DNA from: an uncultured Clostridia bacterium
Lineage (GTDB): Bacteria; Bacillota; Clostridia; TANB77; CAG-508
Assembly (NCBI GenBank): GCA_934133175.1
Contig: CAKPAX010000005.1
Coordinates: forward strand, 7,316-71,315
Length of the DNA stretch: 64,000 nucleotides
Direction of reading: 5' to 3'
The notes under the pieces are model-generated. The model did no database searches. It had not been told where the DNA came from and was given only the letters and a program-made list of their open reading frames with translations. Below, piece by piece: positions 25,034 to 34,409 of the stretch. Position numbers and translations under genes: made by a program. Positions within the stretch are counted from its first letter, which is position 1. The number at the start of each line of letters is the position of its first letter.

Positions 25034-26824
25034 ATGAAAGGCTTTTTTGAATGGTTTAAATCAGGAACAAAAATGAAAAGATGGATATTATTAATATTAG
25101 TAGGTATAGCTTTGGCTTGTTATGGAATATCAGAAATAATAGTGTCTAAAGAAATAAATTTTGGATTTATAGCAATAGGAAAAATAGTAATATCTTTTAT
25201 AATTGGATTTAGTTGTATAGTATTAGGAATTATATTTATAAATAAAAGAAATTTAGAGCTTATGATAGAAGCTACTGATGATAGAATGGAAAACAAAAAA
25301 AATGTTAATGTTAATTCATTAATTTTTAACAAAACTGTATATCACAAAGGACCTAATATAGTAGTTATAGGTGGAGGAACAGGATTAAATACAGTACTTT
25401 CAGGTATAAAATCATATACAAGTAATGTTACTGCAATAGTAACTGTATCAGATTATGGAAAAACTCCTTCAAACTCAAGAGAAGAAATGCAAGTAATGCC
25501 ATTGGAAGATGTTAAAGATAGTATTGTTGCATTAGCTTCAAAAGAAGGACAAGTTGATAAATTGTTTAATTATAAATTTGATTCTGGTAAATTAAAGGGA
25601 ATATCTTTTTCAGACATATATTTTTCAGCAATGAAAAATATAAATGGAAATTTTGAAGAATCTGTAATTAAAAGTAATGAAGTTATAAATATGATAGGAA
25701 AAGTTATACCGGTTACATTAGAAGAAATGAAGATTTGTGCAGAATTGGATAATGGGTATGTTATAGAAGATAAAGATAGAATTGCAGAGGTAGCTTATGA
25801 TAAAGTTACAAAAATAAACAGAATCTTTTTAAATCCAAATAACTGTAAACCTGCACCAGGAGTATTAGATGCAATAAAAAATGCTGATTGTATAGTAATT
25901 GGTCCAGGTAGTTTATATACAAATGTTATTCCTAATTTATTAGTTAGTGGAATTGCGAGAGAAATAAAAGATAGTAAAGCAATAAAAATATATGTAAGCA
26001 ATATTATGACAGAACCAGGTCAAACGGATAACTTTAGTGTTGCAGACCATTTAAATGCTATAATAGATCATTGTGGTGAAGGAATGATTGATTATTGTAT
26101 ATATGACACAGGAGAAGTTGTCCCTGAATTTATAAAGAAATATAATATGGAAGGAAAAGACTTAGTAGAGCAAACTGTTGAAGAGGTGAAAGAAAAGGGA
26201 ATATACTTTATTCAAAGAAACCTTTCTATGATACAAGGGGATAGAATAAGACATGATCCTATTTTAGTCGCAGCATCTATAATAGAAATAATTTGTGATG
26301 ATTTAAAATATAAAGATAAACAAAATGATCCACAATATTTAATGATGAATAGTAAATTACAATCAGATAAAAGAATTGAAAAAATAAAAAAATTATCAAA
26401 TAAAAATAATAAAAAGATAGATAAAGAGGATAAGTCGAAAAGAAAGAGCAAATTTAGTAGTAAATATAGCGATAGAATAGCATCTATAAAAGAAGCAGAT
26501 GAAAAAATGAAAAGAAAATCAACATCAAAACTTGAAAAAACAAAGAAAAATGAAGAAGATATATATAAATTTGATATATCTAATGATGAAGGAAAAACAA
26601 AAAAAGAAAAGATAGAAGAAAAGAAAAAACCTGTAAAAAAAGAAGAAAAAGTTGAGAAAAAAACAAAAACTACAAAAGCTAAAAAGACAGAAATAAAATC
26701 AAAATCTACTAAGAAAAAAGAAAATGTTAATATTAAGGCAACTGAGGAACAAAAGCAAAAGTCACCAGATGAAATAAGAAAAGAAATGATGGATAAATTA
26801 CAACATAGTATATGGAACAAATAG
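25034..26824 (+). CDS. yvcK: YvcK/CofD-family gluconeogenesis factor with long basic C-terminal tail
   Basis: Morphogenesis and carbon-metabolism regulator, 596 aa. Two N-terminal membrane helices (about 15-35 and 45-70) are followed by the CofD-like Rossmann domain with VVIGGGTGLNTVLSGIK near 112, SDYG.TPSNSREE near 140 and GPGSLYTNVIPNLLV near 293. Homologues in B. subtilis bind UDP-GlcNAc and support GlmS activity. Residues about 455-596 are an unusual Lys/Glu/Ser-rich tail encoded by a purine-rich tract, ending in a helix with IRKEMMDKLQHSIWNK. Families without this tail are about 320-450 aa. Its role is unknown; it might be a localisation or phosphorylation segment. Confidence 0.92.
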   Translation: MKGFFEWFKSGTKMKRWILLILVGIALACYGISEIIVSKEINFGFIAIGKIVISFIIGFSCIVLGIIFINKRNLELMIEATDDRMENKKNVNVNSLIFNKTVYHKGPNIVVIGGGTGLNTVLSGIKSYTSNVTAIVTVSDYGKTPSNSREEMQVMPLEDVKDSIVALASKEGQVDKLFNYKFDSGKLKGISFSDIYFSAMKNINGNFEESVIKSNEVINMIGKVIPVTLEEMKICAELDNGYVIEDKDRIAEVAYDKVTKINRIFLNPNNCKPAPGVLDAIKNADCIVIGPGSLYTNVIPNLLVSGIAREIKDSKAIKIYVSNIMTEPGQTDNFSVADHLNAIIDHCGEGMIDYCIYDTGEVVPEFIKKYNMEGKDLVEQTVEEVKEKGIYFIQRNLSMIQGDRIRHDPILVAASIIEIICDDLKYKDKQNDPQYLMMNSKLQSDKRIEKIKKLSNKNNKKIDKEDKSKRKSKFSSKYSDRIASIKEADEKMKRKSTSKLEKTKKNEEDIYKFDISNDEGKTKKEKIEEKKKPVKKEEKVEKKTKTTKAKKTEIKSKSTKKKENVNIKATEEQKQKSPDEIRKEMMDKLQHSIWNK

Positions 26825-26838
26825 TTTGGAGGAAATAT

Positions 26839-28881
26839 ATGGAATTTACTAATGAGAAATTGAGTTTAGAAGAAGGATTAAAAAGAGAATGGATAATAAC
26901 AAATGGGATTGGAGGATATTCAGCATCAACAATAGTCGGAGCAAATACAAGAAAATATCACGGATTACTTGTTGCTCCGCTTACACCACCAGCAAGAAGA
27001 TATTTAATATTATCCAAAGTAGATGAGAGTATAGAAATAAATGATAAAAAGTATGAGTTGTATACAAATATAGGAAAACAATATGTATCAGATGGATTTA
27101 AGTATCAACAAAGTTTTAGAAAAGAGTTTTTACCTGTTTTTAATTATAAGGTGGAAAATGTAGAAATAACTAAGATTATTTGTATGGAGTATGGAAAAAA
27201 TACAGTTGGAGTATATTATAAAATTAAAAATAAAGATTCTAAATTAAGAGTAAAATTAAATTTAGCTCCAATTGTGAATTTTAGAGATTTTCATTGTGTA
27301 AATAATAATCATAAATTTAAGTTAAGACAAGATGTAAAACGAAACAAAATTAAACTTATTATAGATGATAATTCTGTTAATCCTATATATATAAGAGTTT
27401 CAGAAGGAGAATATATTGAGCATAAAGATGATCAGTTTAATAATATGTTTTATCTTGAAGAAGAAAAAAGAGGATTCTTAGCAGAGGAAAATCATGTCGT
27501 TCCTGGAGTTTTTGAAACATATATAGAACCGGATGAAGAAAAAGAAATTTCATTTGTTTGTTCTTTAGAGGAAAATATAGATGAAATTAATGTTAAAAAT
27601 CTTATAGATAAAGAAATTATAAGATTAAATAAAATATTTAATGAATCTTTATTAATTGATAATAGAGAAAAAAGTAAAACTAAAAAAGAAATCGAAAGAG
27701 ATGAATTAGTAAAAGAATACTTAATAGCTGCTGACAATTTTGTTGTATATAGGCCATCATTTAGGTTACATACATTAATTGCAGGATATCCATGGTTTTT
27801 AGATTGGGGAAGAGATAGTTTAATATCATTTGAAGGATTATTATTAATTCCTAAAAGGTTTGAAATTGCGAAAGAAGTATTACTTACATATATAAGAGAT
27901 ATAAAATTTGGATTGGTTCCAAATGGTTATTCAGGATTTGATAATAGACCATTATATAATAGTGTTGATGCATCACTTTTATTATTTGAACAAATTAAAA
28001 AATATATAGAATATACAAATGATTATAAATTTGTAGAAGAAAATATTTATAGTCATTTAGAAAATATTATTAGTAATTATATAAAAGGAATAGATGTTGA
28101 GGATAATAATATTTATTTAGATGATGATTATTTATTAGTGTCAGGAACAGAGAATACACAAAATACTTGGATGGATGCAAAATGTAATGGAATAGCTATA
28201 ACACCAAGAAATGGAAAAGCAGTAGAAATAAATGCAATGTGGTATAATGCCTTAAAAATAATGGAAGAACTAACAAATGGAATTGGAAAAAAAATTGATA
28301 GCAAAAAATATGCTGATTTAGCAAAAAAATGTAAAAAAGCATATAATGAAAAATTCTATAATAAAAGAAGAAAATGTTTATATGACGTGTTAGGTGATAG
28401 TAAAATAAGACCAAACCAATTGTTTAGCCTAAGTTTAACTTACCCAGTGATAGATTGTAACTCAGAAGAAGCTCAAAATATAATAAATGTATGTAAAAAG
28501 AAATTATTAAATAATTATGGATTAAAATCACTTGCAAAAGATGAAGAGAATTATACTCCAATATATGAAGGAGATTCTCTAAAAAGAGATAGTAGTTATC
28601 ATCAAGGAATAACATGGACTTGGCTTTTGGGGTTATATTATAATGCTCTAAAAAATATATTAAAAACAACAAAAAACAAAAAATATAAATTAGAAATTGA
28701 AGAAGAATTGAAAAAGTTAATAAGAAATACAACAAAAACTTTTACAAAAGATATAAATGAAGATGGTTGTATAGGTAGTATTTCTGAAATATATGATTCT
28801 ATAAAACCACAGTTACCTAAAGGAGCATTTGCTCAGGCTTGGAGTGTTGCAGAAGTATTTAGAATAATTTTGGAAAAATAA
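26839..28881 (+). CDS. Glycogen debranching enzyme (amylo-alpha-1,6-glucosidase)
   Basis: A 680-aa protein. The N-terminal domain holds GGYSASTIVGANTRKYHGLL near residue 30, and the C-terminal (alpha/alpha)6 barrel holds FLDWGRDSLISFEGLLL near 320, TWMDAKCNGIAITPRNGKAVEIN near 445, and TWTWLLGLYYNAL near 595. The Asp in DWGRD and the downstream acidic residues fit catalysis. It removes alpha-1,6 branches of glycogen-like polymers. The start at 26839 is chosen because TTGGAGGAAAT precedes it; the frame opens 27 bases earlier inside yvcK. No glycogen synthesis gene lies nearby. Confidence 0.88.
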   Translation: MEFTNEKLSLEEGLKREWIITNGIGGYSASTIVGANTRKYHGLLVAPLTPPARRYLILSKVDESIEINDKKYELYTNIGKQYVSDGFKYQQSFRKEFLPVFNYKVENVEITKIICMEYGKNTVGVYYKIKNKDSKLRVKLNLAPIVNFRDFHCVNNNHKFKLRQDVKRNKIKLIIDDNSVNPIYIRVSEGEYIEHKDDQFNNMFYLEEEKRGFLAEENHVVPGVFETYIEPDEEKEISFVCSLEENIDEINVKNLIDKEIIRLNKIFNESLLIDNREKSKTKKEIERDELVKEYLIAADNFVVYRPSFRLHTLIAGYPWFLDWGRDSLISFEGLLLIPKRFEIAKEVLLTYIRDIKFGLVPNGYSGFDNRPLYNSVDASLLLFEQIKKYIEYTNDYKFVEENIYSHLENIISNYIKGIDVEDNNIYLDDDYLLVSGTENTQNTWMDAKCNGIAITPRNGKAVEINAMWYNALKIMEELTNGIGKKIDSKKYADLAKKCKKAYNEKFYNKRRKCLYDVLGDSKIRPNQLFSLSLTYPVIDCNSEEAQNIINVCKKKLLNNYGLKSLAKDEENYTPIYEGDSLKRDSSYHQGITWTWLLGLYYNALKNILKTTKNKKYKLEIEEELKKLIRNTTKTFTKDINEDGCIGSISEIYDSIKPQLPKGAFAQAWSVAEVFRIILEK

Positions 28882-28894
28882 TAAGGATGGAAAA

Positions 28895-29917
28895 ATGGTA
28901 TCTATAGAAGAATTAGAAAGACAATTAAATAGTGGAAAATTATCAAGTATTTATTTATTATATGGTGAAGAAAAATATTTAATAGAAAATGATATAAAAA
29001 AAATCAAAAAAATATTTTGTGATTTAATAAAAGGTATAAATTACATTTTATTAGATGAAAATAATATAGATGAAATAATATCAGATATTGAAACGCCAGC
29101 ATTTGGATATAGTAAAAAACTAATAATTGTAAAAGATACAGGACTATTTAAAAAAGATGGAAAAAAGAAAAATGTAAAAGCAGTAAGTATAAGAGAAAAA
29201 CTAAATGAATATATAAAAAATAATATAGATATAATAAATGAAATGGCAGTTGTTATTTTTACAGAAGATGATGTAGATAAAAATGAATTATTTAAAACTA
29301 TTGATAAAATAGGTTGTACATGTAAATTTGATTATCAAAAACCAATAGAATTACAAAAAAGAATAAAAGCAATTTGTCAAGCATATAAGGTAAATATAGA
29401 TAATTTTACATTACAATATTTTATAGAGTCTTGTGGGACAAGTATGCAAGATTTAATTAATGAAATTAGAAAATTAATTGAATATGTAGGTGTAAATGGA
29501 ATTATAAAAAAGGAAGATATAGACAAATTATCAATAAAACAAATAGATAGTGTAATATTTGATTTGACAGATAATTTAGGAAAGAAGAATATAAAAAATG
29601 CAATGGAAGTTCTTCAAAACTTATTGTATTTAAAAGAACCAATACAAAAAATATTAGTAACTTTGTATAATCATTTCAAAAAATTATATTTAGTAAAATT
29701 GGCATTAAAATATAATAAAGATGTAACACAAGTTCTAAATTTAAAACCTAATCAAACATTTTTGGTTAGTAAATATAAAAATCAAGCAAGTTATTTTAAT
29801 GAAAAAGATTTAAGAATAATATTGAAGGAATTAGCAGATTTAGATTATAAATATAAAATTGGGTTGATAGATATAAATATTGGGTTAGAAACAATACTTT
29901 GTACATATTGTTCATAA
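28895..29917 (+). CDS. holA: DNA polymerase III subunit delta
   Basis: Clamp-loader subunit of 340 aa that opens the sliding clamp. The N-terminal AAA-like domain contains IYLLYGEEKYLIENDIKKI near residue 18 and VIFTEDDVDKNELFK near 120; the C-terminal collar includes RIKAICQAYKVNID. Walker A is absent, as expected for delta. It is the last of murB-yvcK-GDE-holA, in an apparent operon. ATG 28895 follows AAGGATGG. Confidence 0.88.
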   Translation: MVSIEELERQLNSGKLSSIYLLYGEEKYLIENDIKKIKKIFCDLIKGINYILLDENNIDEIISDIETPAFGYSKKLIIVKDTGLFKKDGKKKNVKAVSIREKLNEYIKNNIDIINEMAVVIFTEDDVDKNELFKTIDKIGCTCKFDYQKPIELQKRIKAICQAYKVNIDNFTLQYFIESCGTSMQDLINEIRKLIEYVGVNGIIKKEDIDKLSIKQIDSVIFDLTDNLGKKNIKNAMEVLQNLLYLKEPIQKILVTLYNHFKKLYLVKLALKYNKDVTQVLNLKPNQTFLVSKYKNQASYFNEKDLRIILKELADLDYKYKIGLIDINIGLETILCTYCS

Positions 29918-29927
29918 TTAATGTATA

Positions 29928-29980
29928 TAAAAACCACTTTTGGATAAAAATAAATATAAATTTATTCAAAGGTGGTTTTA
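29928..29980 (+). promoter_or_regulatory. Hairpin enclosing the sleB ribosome site / holA terminator
   Basis: TAAAAACCACTTTTGGATAA (29928-29947) can pair with the segment 29961-29980, which includes AAAGGTGG, the sleB ribosome site. It may end holA transcription, or hide the sleB ribosome site on long transcripts. Confidence 0.5.
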
Positions 29981-30678
29981 TGTTTAAGAATATAAATAAA
30001 AGGAAAATAATTATAACATTTTTTGTGTTAATTTTAATAGGAATATGTACTTCATTTTATTTATTTAAAAATAGTGAAGTAGAAGCATTATCTAAGTATG
30101 GTTCAAGGGGGAGTGAAGTGACCCAAATACAAACAAAATTAAAAAGATGGGGATATTACAGTGGAAATGTAGATGGAATTTATGGGAGTCAAACTGTAGC
30201 TGCTGTTAAAAAATTTCAAAAGAAAAATGGATTGACTGTAGATGGAATTGCAGGAAAGAATACTTTGGCTGCAATGGGAATATATAACTCTTCTAATAGT
30301 TCTAGTTCATCTGGAACTTCAAGTAATTCTTCAAATGTTAATTTGTTAGCAAGACTAATTCATGGAGAAGCCAGAGGAGAACCATATACAGGAAAAGTTG
30401 CAGTAGGAGCTGTTGTGTTAAATAGAGTAAAAAGTAGTTCTTTTCCTAATACAATTGCAGGAGTAATATATCAGTCAGGGGCATTTGATGCAGTTTCAGA
30501 CGGACAAATAAATTTATCACCAGATAGTAGTGCTTTAAAAGCTGCACAAGATGCAATAAATGGATGGGATCCATCATATGGGGCAATTTATTATTTTAAC
30601 CCATCAACCGCAACTAATAAATGGATTTGGTCTAGACCTCTTACTGTAACAATAGGAAAACATAGATTTTGTAAATAA
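29980..30678 (+). CDS. sleB: Spore cortex-lytic enzyme SleB
   Basis: Germination-specific lytic transglycosylase, 232 aa. Signal/anchor helix at about residues 9-30; peptidoglycan-binding domain with YGSRGSEVTQIQTKLKRWGYY near 42 and DGIYGSQTVAAVKKFQ near 65; Ser-rich linker near 105; then the SleB hydrolase domain with ARLIHGEARGEPYTGKVAVG near 127, the catalytic Glu in GEARGE, and GAIYYFNP near 205. Order and length match SleB. The start at 29980 is chosen because AAAGGTGG precedes it. Convergent promoter elements for sigma-G were not clear. Confidence 0.94.
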   Translation: MFKNINKRKIIITFFVLILIGICTSFYLFKNSEVEALSKYGSRGSEVTQIQTKLKRWGYYSGNVDGIYGSQTVAAVKKFQKKNGLTVDGIAGKNTLAAMGIYNSSNSSSSSGTSSNSSNVNLLARLIHGEARGEPYTGKVAVGAVVLNRVKSSSFPNTIAGVIYQSGAFDAVSDGQINLSPDSSALKAAQDAINGWDPSYGAIYYFNPSTATNKWIWSRPLTVTIGKHRFCK

Positions 30679-30772
30679 GTCTTATTCTGAATGGGGCAAT
30701 AGTTGGCAATGGGGACGTGTTTTTTGACAACATAAAAATTTAATAAAGAGATTAAATTTAATATAAATTATT

Positions 30773-30814
30773 AAAAACCAAGCTTAAATTAAAATTAGGT
30801 TTGGTTTTTATTTT
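30773..30814 (+). terminator. Terminator after sleB
   Basis: Arms AAAAACCAA and TTGGTTTTT with an inner AT-rich loop, ending in a T-rich stretch. Confidence 0.65.
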
Positions 30815-30853
30815 GTAATAAAATTAAAATATAAATTTATATTAAAATTATAT

Positions 30854-30882
30854 TTGACAAATAAATCTCATATTGTTAATAT
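30854..30882 (+). promoter_or_regulatory. Promoter of the yqeG operon
   Basis: TTGACA at 30854-30859 and TAATAT at 30877-30882, 17 bases apart. Confidence 0.75.
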
Positions 30883-30913
30883 ATAAGTGTCAAAAAATAT
30901 ATGGAGGAAATTA

Positions 30914-31417
30914 ATGACAATATATCCAAATGCTTACTTAAAAAATGTAAGAGAAATAACAATAGATTTTTTAAAACAGAACAATATTGAAGCTTTAATA
31001 TTAGATGTTGACAATACTTTAATAGATTATTATAAAAATTTAGAAAAAGAAACAATAAGATGGGCTGAAGATTTAAAAAAAGATGGAATAAAATTATACA
31101 TTTTATCTAATTCTAACAAAAAAGAAAAAGTAAAAAATGTGGCAAAAAAATTGGAAATACCATATGAATATTTTGCAAAAAAACCATTAAAAAATGGATT
31201 TTTAAAGATACAAAAAACATTAAATATTAAACCAGAAAATATAGGAGTAGTTGGAGATCAAATATTTACAGATGTGATTGGTGGAAATAGATGTAAAATG
31301 TATACGATTTTAGTTGATCCAATCATTCAAAAAGATTTTTGGTTTACAGCATGGAAAAGACCAATTGAAGATAAAATAAAAAGTAAAATAAAAAAAGAAA
31401 ACAAAGGAGAAAAATAG
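30914..31417 (+). CDS. yqeG: YqeG-family HAD-superfamily phosphatase
   Basis: A HAD IIIA-type hydrolase of 167 aa. Motif I is ILDVDNTL near residue 29 with the nucleophilic Asp, LSNSN near 65 is motif II, and GDQIFTDVIGG near 115 is the motif III/IV region. Substrates of YqeG are unknown; homologues sit beside the yqeH GTPase in Bacillus, while here it heads an operon with the prepilin peptidase and pepP. ATG 30914 follows TGGAGGAAATTA. Confidence 0.9.
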   Translation: MTIYPNAYLKNVREITIDFLKQNNIEALILDVDNTLIDYYKNLEKETIRWAEDLKKDGIKLYILSNSNKKEKVKNVAKKLEIPYEYFAKKPLKNGFLKIQKTLNIKPENIGVVGDQIFTDVIGGNRCKMYTILVDPIIQKDFWFTAWKRPIEDKIKSKIKKENKGEK

Positions 31418-31418
31418 A

Positions 31419-32171
31419 ATGTATTTTAATGATGTACATATATATTGGTATGTGTTTGTACTAATTCTTGGATTATTAATGGGACAATTTGTTGATTGGA
31501 TGATAAGAAGATTACCGGATGATAAAAAAATATTCTCAAAGGAGATATTTAAAGATTATAAGAAAAATTATAAACTAAATTATTTAATGATGTTAATTAA
31601 TGCAATACTATATGTTGCAATACTGTATGTTTGTGGAATAAAAGATACATTCATTGCGAATCTTGATTTAATTAAGTATTATATATTAACTCCAATATTG
31701 TTATCAATATTTGTGATAGATTACAAGCATCAAATAATACCAAATAGATTAACATTAACATTATTTGAAGTAGGATTAGTTTTTGCTTTTATATACGGAT
31801 TATCAAATATTGCAATTTCAATAAATATGATATTAGGAATGGTTGCAGGAGCAGGAATATTTTTATTAATTACATTGATTGGTGGGATGGTTTATGGAAA
31901 AGAAGCAATGGGATTTGGCGATGTAAAATTAATGGGATGTTTAGGCTTATGGTTTGGACTTTCTGAAATAATTATTATAGCATTAATGTCATTTTTAATA
32001 GGAGCAATTTTAAGTATAGTGTTATTAGTTACAAGAATAAAAAAATCTGATGAATACATACCATTTGGTCCATTTATAGTGTTAAGTACATTTATAGCAA
32101 TGTTTGTACCATACAATATAATATTAGTTATATTAATGAAAATATTTACATTAGGATTATATAAAGGGTAA
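31419..32171 (+). CDS. Prepilin peptidase (A24 family), no N-terminal Cys motif
   Basis: A membrane aspartic protease of 250 aa. The two catalytic Asp are in FVIDYKHQIIPNR near 100 and GFGDVKLMG near 166. The N-terminal region keeps MGQFVDWMIRRLPDDK, but the CxxC pairs of bifunctional PilD-type enzymes are absent, so the N-methylase part looks non-functional. Six to eight helices are predicted by eye. It starts one base after yqeG and is followed by pepP. It would cleave the pilin-like leaders encoded elsewhere in the window (23.6, 49.1 and 55.7 kb). Confidence 0.88.
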   Translation: MYFNDVHIYWYVFVLILGLLMGQFVDWMIRRLPDDKKIFSKEIFKDYKKNYKLNYLMMLINAILYVAILYVCGIKDTFIANLDLIKYYILTPILLSIFVIDYKHQIIPNRLTLTLFEVGLVFAFIYGLSNIAISINMILGMVAGAGIFLLITLIGGMVYGKEAMGFGDVKLMGCLGLWFGLSEIIIIALMSFLIGAILSIVLLVTRIKKSDEYIPFGPFIVLSTFIAMFVPYNIILVILMKIFTLGLYKG

Positions 32172-32185
32172 AAGAGGTGTAATAT

Positions 32186-33244
32186 ATGAATCAAAAAATA
32201 CAATGGCTTAGAAATACAATGGCAAGTTTAAACTTACAAGGGATAATAATTTCTAATCCAATAAATATAAAATATTTAACAAATATAGATGCAGAAGGAA
32301 TATTATTAGTAACAAGAAAAGAAAATATATATATTACAGATGGAAGATATGTTGAAGCTGTTCATAGTATATTAACAATAGAAGATGAAATAATAGTTTA
32401 TAATATAACAGATGTCTCAAAAGATGATTATGAAAATTTCTTTATGTTTTGTGAAAATGTTGGTTTTGAGGAAAACTATGTTACATATGCAAAGTATAAA
32501 GAATATATGCATAAATTTAAAATAAATAATTTTGTAGAAACAGAAAATATTATAGAAAAACAAAGAGCGATAAAAGATGATGATGAAATAAAAAATATAA
32601 CAATTGCATGTGAAATTACAGATAAATGTTTTTCACATCTGATAGATTTTATAAAGCCAGGTATGACAGAAAAACAAATAGCAAAAGAAATTGATGAATT
32701 TTACAATAATAATTCAGATGGATTATCTTTTGATACAATAGTAGCATCTGGAGAAAACTCATCAAAACCACATGCAGTGCCTACAGATAGAAAAATACAA
32801 GAGCAAGATATAATTACAATTGATATGGGATGTAAATTTAAAGGATATTGCTCAGATATGACAAGGACAATATTTATAGGAAGTGTACCAGAATATGTAA
32901 AACCGGTATATGATTTAGTTCTAAAAAATCAAACTCAAACATTAGATCAAATGAAAGACGGAGAAAATATAAGATTATTAACTAAAATGGTTGAAAATGA
33001 TTTTAGATTGCATAATTTTGATTTAATTCATAGTTTAGGACATGGAGTTGGATTAGAAATACACGAAAGACCATTTATAAGTTATAGAAATGATAATCAA
33101 TTAAAAGAAAATATGGTTGTAACAGATGAACCTGGAATATATTTACCAGGAAAGTTTGGTGTGAGAATAGAAGATACAGTATTAATAACAAAATTTGGTT
33201 GTATAAATTTAACAAAATCTGAGAAAAATTATATTATAATATAA
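32186..33244 (+). CDS. pepP: M24 family Xaa-Pro aminopeptidase
   Basis: A cytoplasmic two-metal aminopeptidase of 352 aa. The pita-bread domain has the metal ligands in IDMGCKFKGYCSDMTRT near 214, HSLGHGVGLEIHERP near 280, VTDEPGIYLPG near 312 and VRIEDTVLI near 326. The creatinase N-terminal domain occupies about 1-130. It removes an N-terminal residue before proline; efp follows, an arrangement common in Firmicutes. Confidence 0.94.
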   Translation: MNQKIQWLRNTMASLNLQGIIISNPINIKYLTNIDAEGILLVTRKENIYITDGRYVEAVHSILTIEDEIIVYNITDVSKDDYENFFMFCENVGFEENYVTYAKYKEYMHKFKINNFVETENIIEKQRAIKDDDEIKNITIACEITDKCFSHLIDFIKPGMTEKQIAKEIDEFYNNNSDGLSFDTIVASGENSSKPHAVPTDRKIQEQDIITIDMGCKFKGYCSDMTRTIFIGSVPEYVKPVYDLVLKNQTQTLDQMKDGENIRLLTKMVENDFRLHNFDLIHSLGHGVGLEIHERPFISYRNDNQLKENMVVTDEPGIYLPGKFGVRIEDTVLITKFGCINLTKSEKNYIII

Positions 33245-33252
33245 TGTAAGTA

Positions 33253-33281
33253 TTGATTTTAGTAGAAAAATAGTGTAAAAT
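33253..33281 (+). promoter_or_regulatory. Promoter of efp
   Basis: TTGATT at 33253-33258 and TAAAAT at 33276-33281, 17 bases apart. Confidence 0.55.
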
Positions 33282-33318
33282 AAATAAAGTTTAAATAAAT
33301 TTTGAAAGGGGTAATAAT

Positions 33319-33885
33319 ATGGCAGCAGTATATTCAGCAGGAGATTTTAGAAATGGAACAACATTTGAAATGGATGGAAATGTTTATAGAGTAGTTGAAT
33401 TTCAACACGTAAAACCAGGAAAGGGAGCAGCATTTGTTAGAACAAAATTAAAAAATGTAATAACAGGGGCAGTTTTAGAAAAAACTTTTAACCCATCAGA
33501 TAAATTTCCAGGAGCAGAAATAGAAAAACAAGTAATGCAATACTTATATAATGATGGTGGATTATATTATTTTATGGATAATACAACATATGAACAAACA
33601 CCATTAAATGAAGAACAATTAGGTGATTGTTTAAAGTATTTAAAAGAAAATACAGAAGTTACAATACTTTCTTTTAAAGGAAAAGTATTTGCAGTAGAAC
33701 CACCAACATTTGTTGAATTAGAAGTTACATATACAGAACCAGGATTTGCAGGAAATACAACAACAACATCTGGAAAACCTGCAACATTAGAAACAGGATT
33801 GGAATTACAAGTTCCTATGTTCATAAACATTGGTGATGTATTAAGAATTGATACAAGAACATGTGAATACATGGAAAGAGTTTAG
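33319..33885 (+). CDS. efp: Elongation factor P
   Basis: Relieves ribosome stalling at polyproline. The 188-aa length and three beta-barrel domains fit. [17 protein letters not shown] near residue 27 holds the tip lysine region that is modified in some bacteria; the C-terminal domain has [13 protein letters not shown] and [13 protein letters not shown]. Positioned between pepP and a zinc-ribbon gene. Confidence 0.96.
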   Translation: MAAVYSAGDFRNGTTFEMDGNVYRVVEFQHVKPGKGAAFVRTKLKNVITGAVLEKTFNPSDKFPGAEIEKQVMQYLYNDGGLYYFMDNTTYEQTPLNEEQLGDCLKYLKENTEVTILSFKGKVFAVEPPTFVELEVTYTEPGFAGNTTTTSGKPATLETGLELQVPMFINIGDVLRIDTRTCEYMERV

Positions 33886-33897
33886 AAAGGTGATAAT

Positions 33898-34371
33898 ATG
33901 ATATCAGACTTAAAAAAAGAAATGAATAAATTTATGACAGACTTAGAAAAAAATATTCAAAACAAAAAAGATTTAGAATATATTCAGGAAAAAATGCCAC
34001 ATTTATTCGAAACAATTCTTGATGAAATGGAAAAGGTAGTAAATATAAAAGAAGAAAAAATGAATAAAATTATGCAAACACAACAACAATTAGAAACTAA
34101 AGTAGGAAAAATGGAACAAATTATAGACAATATAGAAAAAGATATATATTCTGATGAAGGATTTGATTTTGAAATAGTTTGTCCATATTGTGATACAGAA
34201 TTTGTTGTTGATGAAGATGATGAGAAAACAGAAGTTAAATGTCCAAATTGTAATAATATTATAGAACTAGATTGGACAGATGAAGAAGAGGGATGTTCTG
34301 CAGGAGGATGTTCACATTGTCATGGATGTGGACCAGTAATTGATGAAGATGAAGACGATGATGATATGTAA
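33898..34371 (+). CDS. CD1247-type zinc-ribbon protein
   Basis: A 157-aa protein found beside efp in Clostridia. The N-terminal two thirds (residues 1-90) is coiled coil, then a zinc ribbon with CPYCDTEFVV near 99 and CPNCNNIIELDW near 118. A second Cys/His cluster (CSAGGCSHCHGCG) and a poly-Asp/Glu tail follow. The family has no assigned function; its conserved place next to efp suggests a translation-linked role, which is inference. Confidence 0.78.
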   Translation: MISDLKKEMNKFMTDLEKNIQNKKDLEYIQEKMPHLFETILDEMEKVVNIKEEKMNKIMQTQQQLETKVGKMEQIIDNIEKDIYSDEGFDFEIVCPYCDTEFVVDEDDEKTEVKCPNCNNIIELDWTDEEEGCSAGGCSHCHGCGPVIDEDEDDDDM

Positions 34372-34376
34372 TAAAA

Positions 34377-34407
34377 ATGTGCTATTGTAAAGATGGCACT
34401 TTTTTGT
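34377..34407 (+). terminator. Terminator after the zinc-ribbon gene
   Basis: Stem GTGCTAT / ATGGCAC with an 8-base loop and a T-run. Confidence 0.65.
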
Positions 34408-34409
34408 TT

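Noticed and set aside
26212..26820. Minus-strand hydrophobic frame antisense to the YvcK tail
   Set aside because: The Phe/Ser-rich sequence is the complement of Lys/Glu-rich purine codons; not a real membrane protein.
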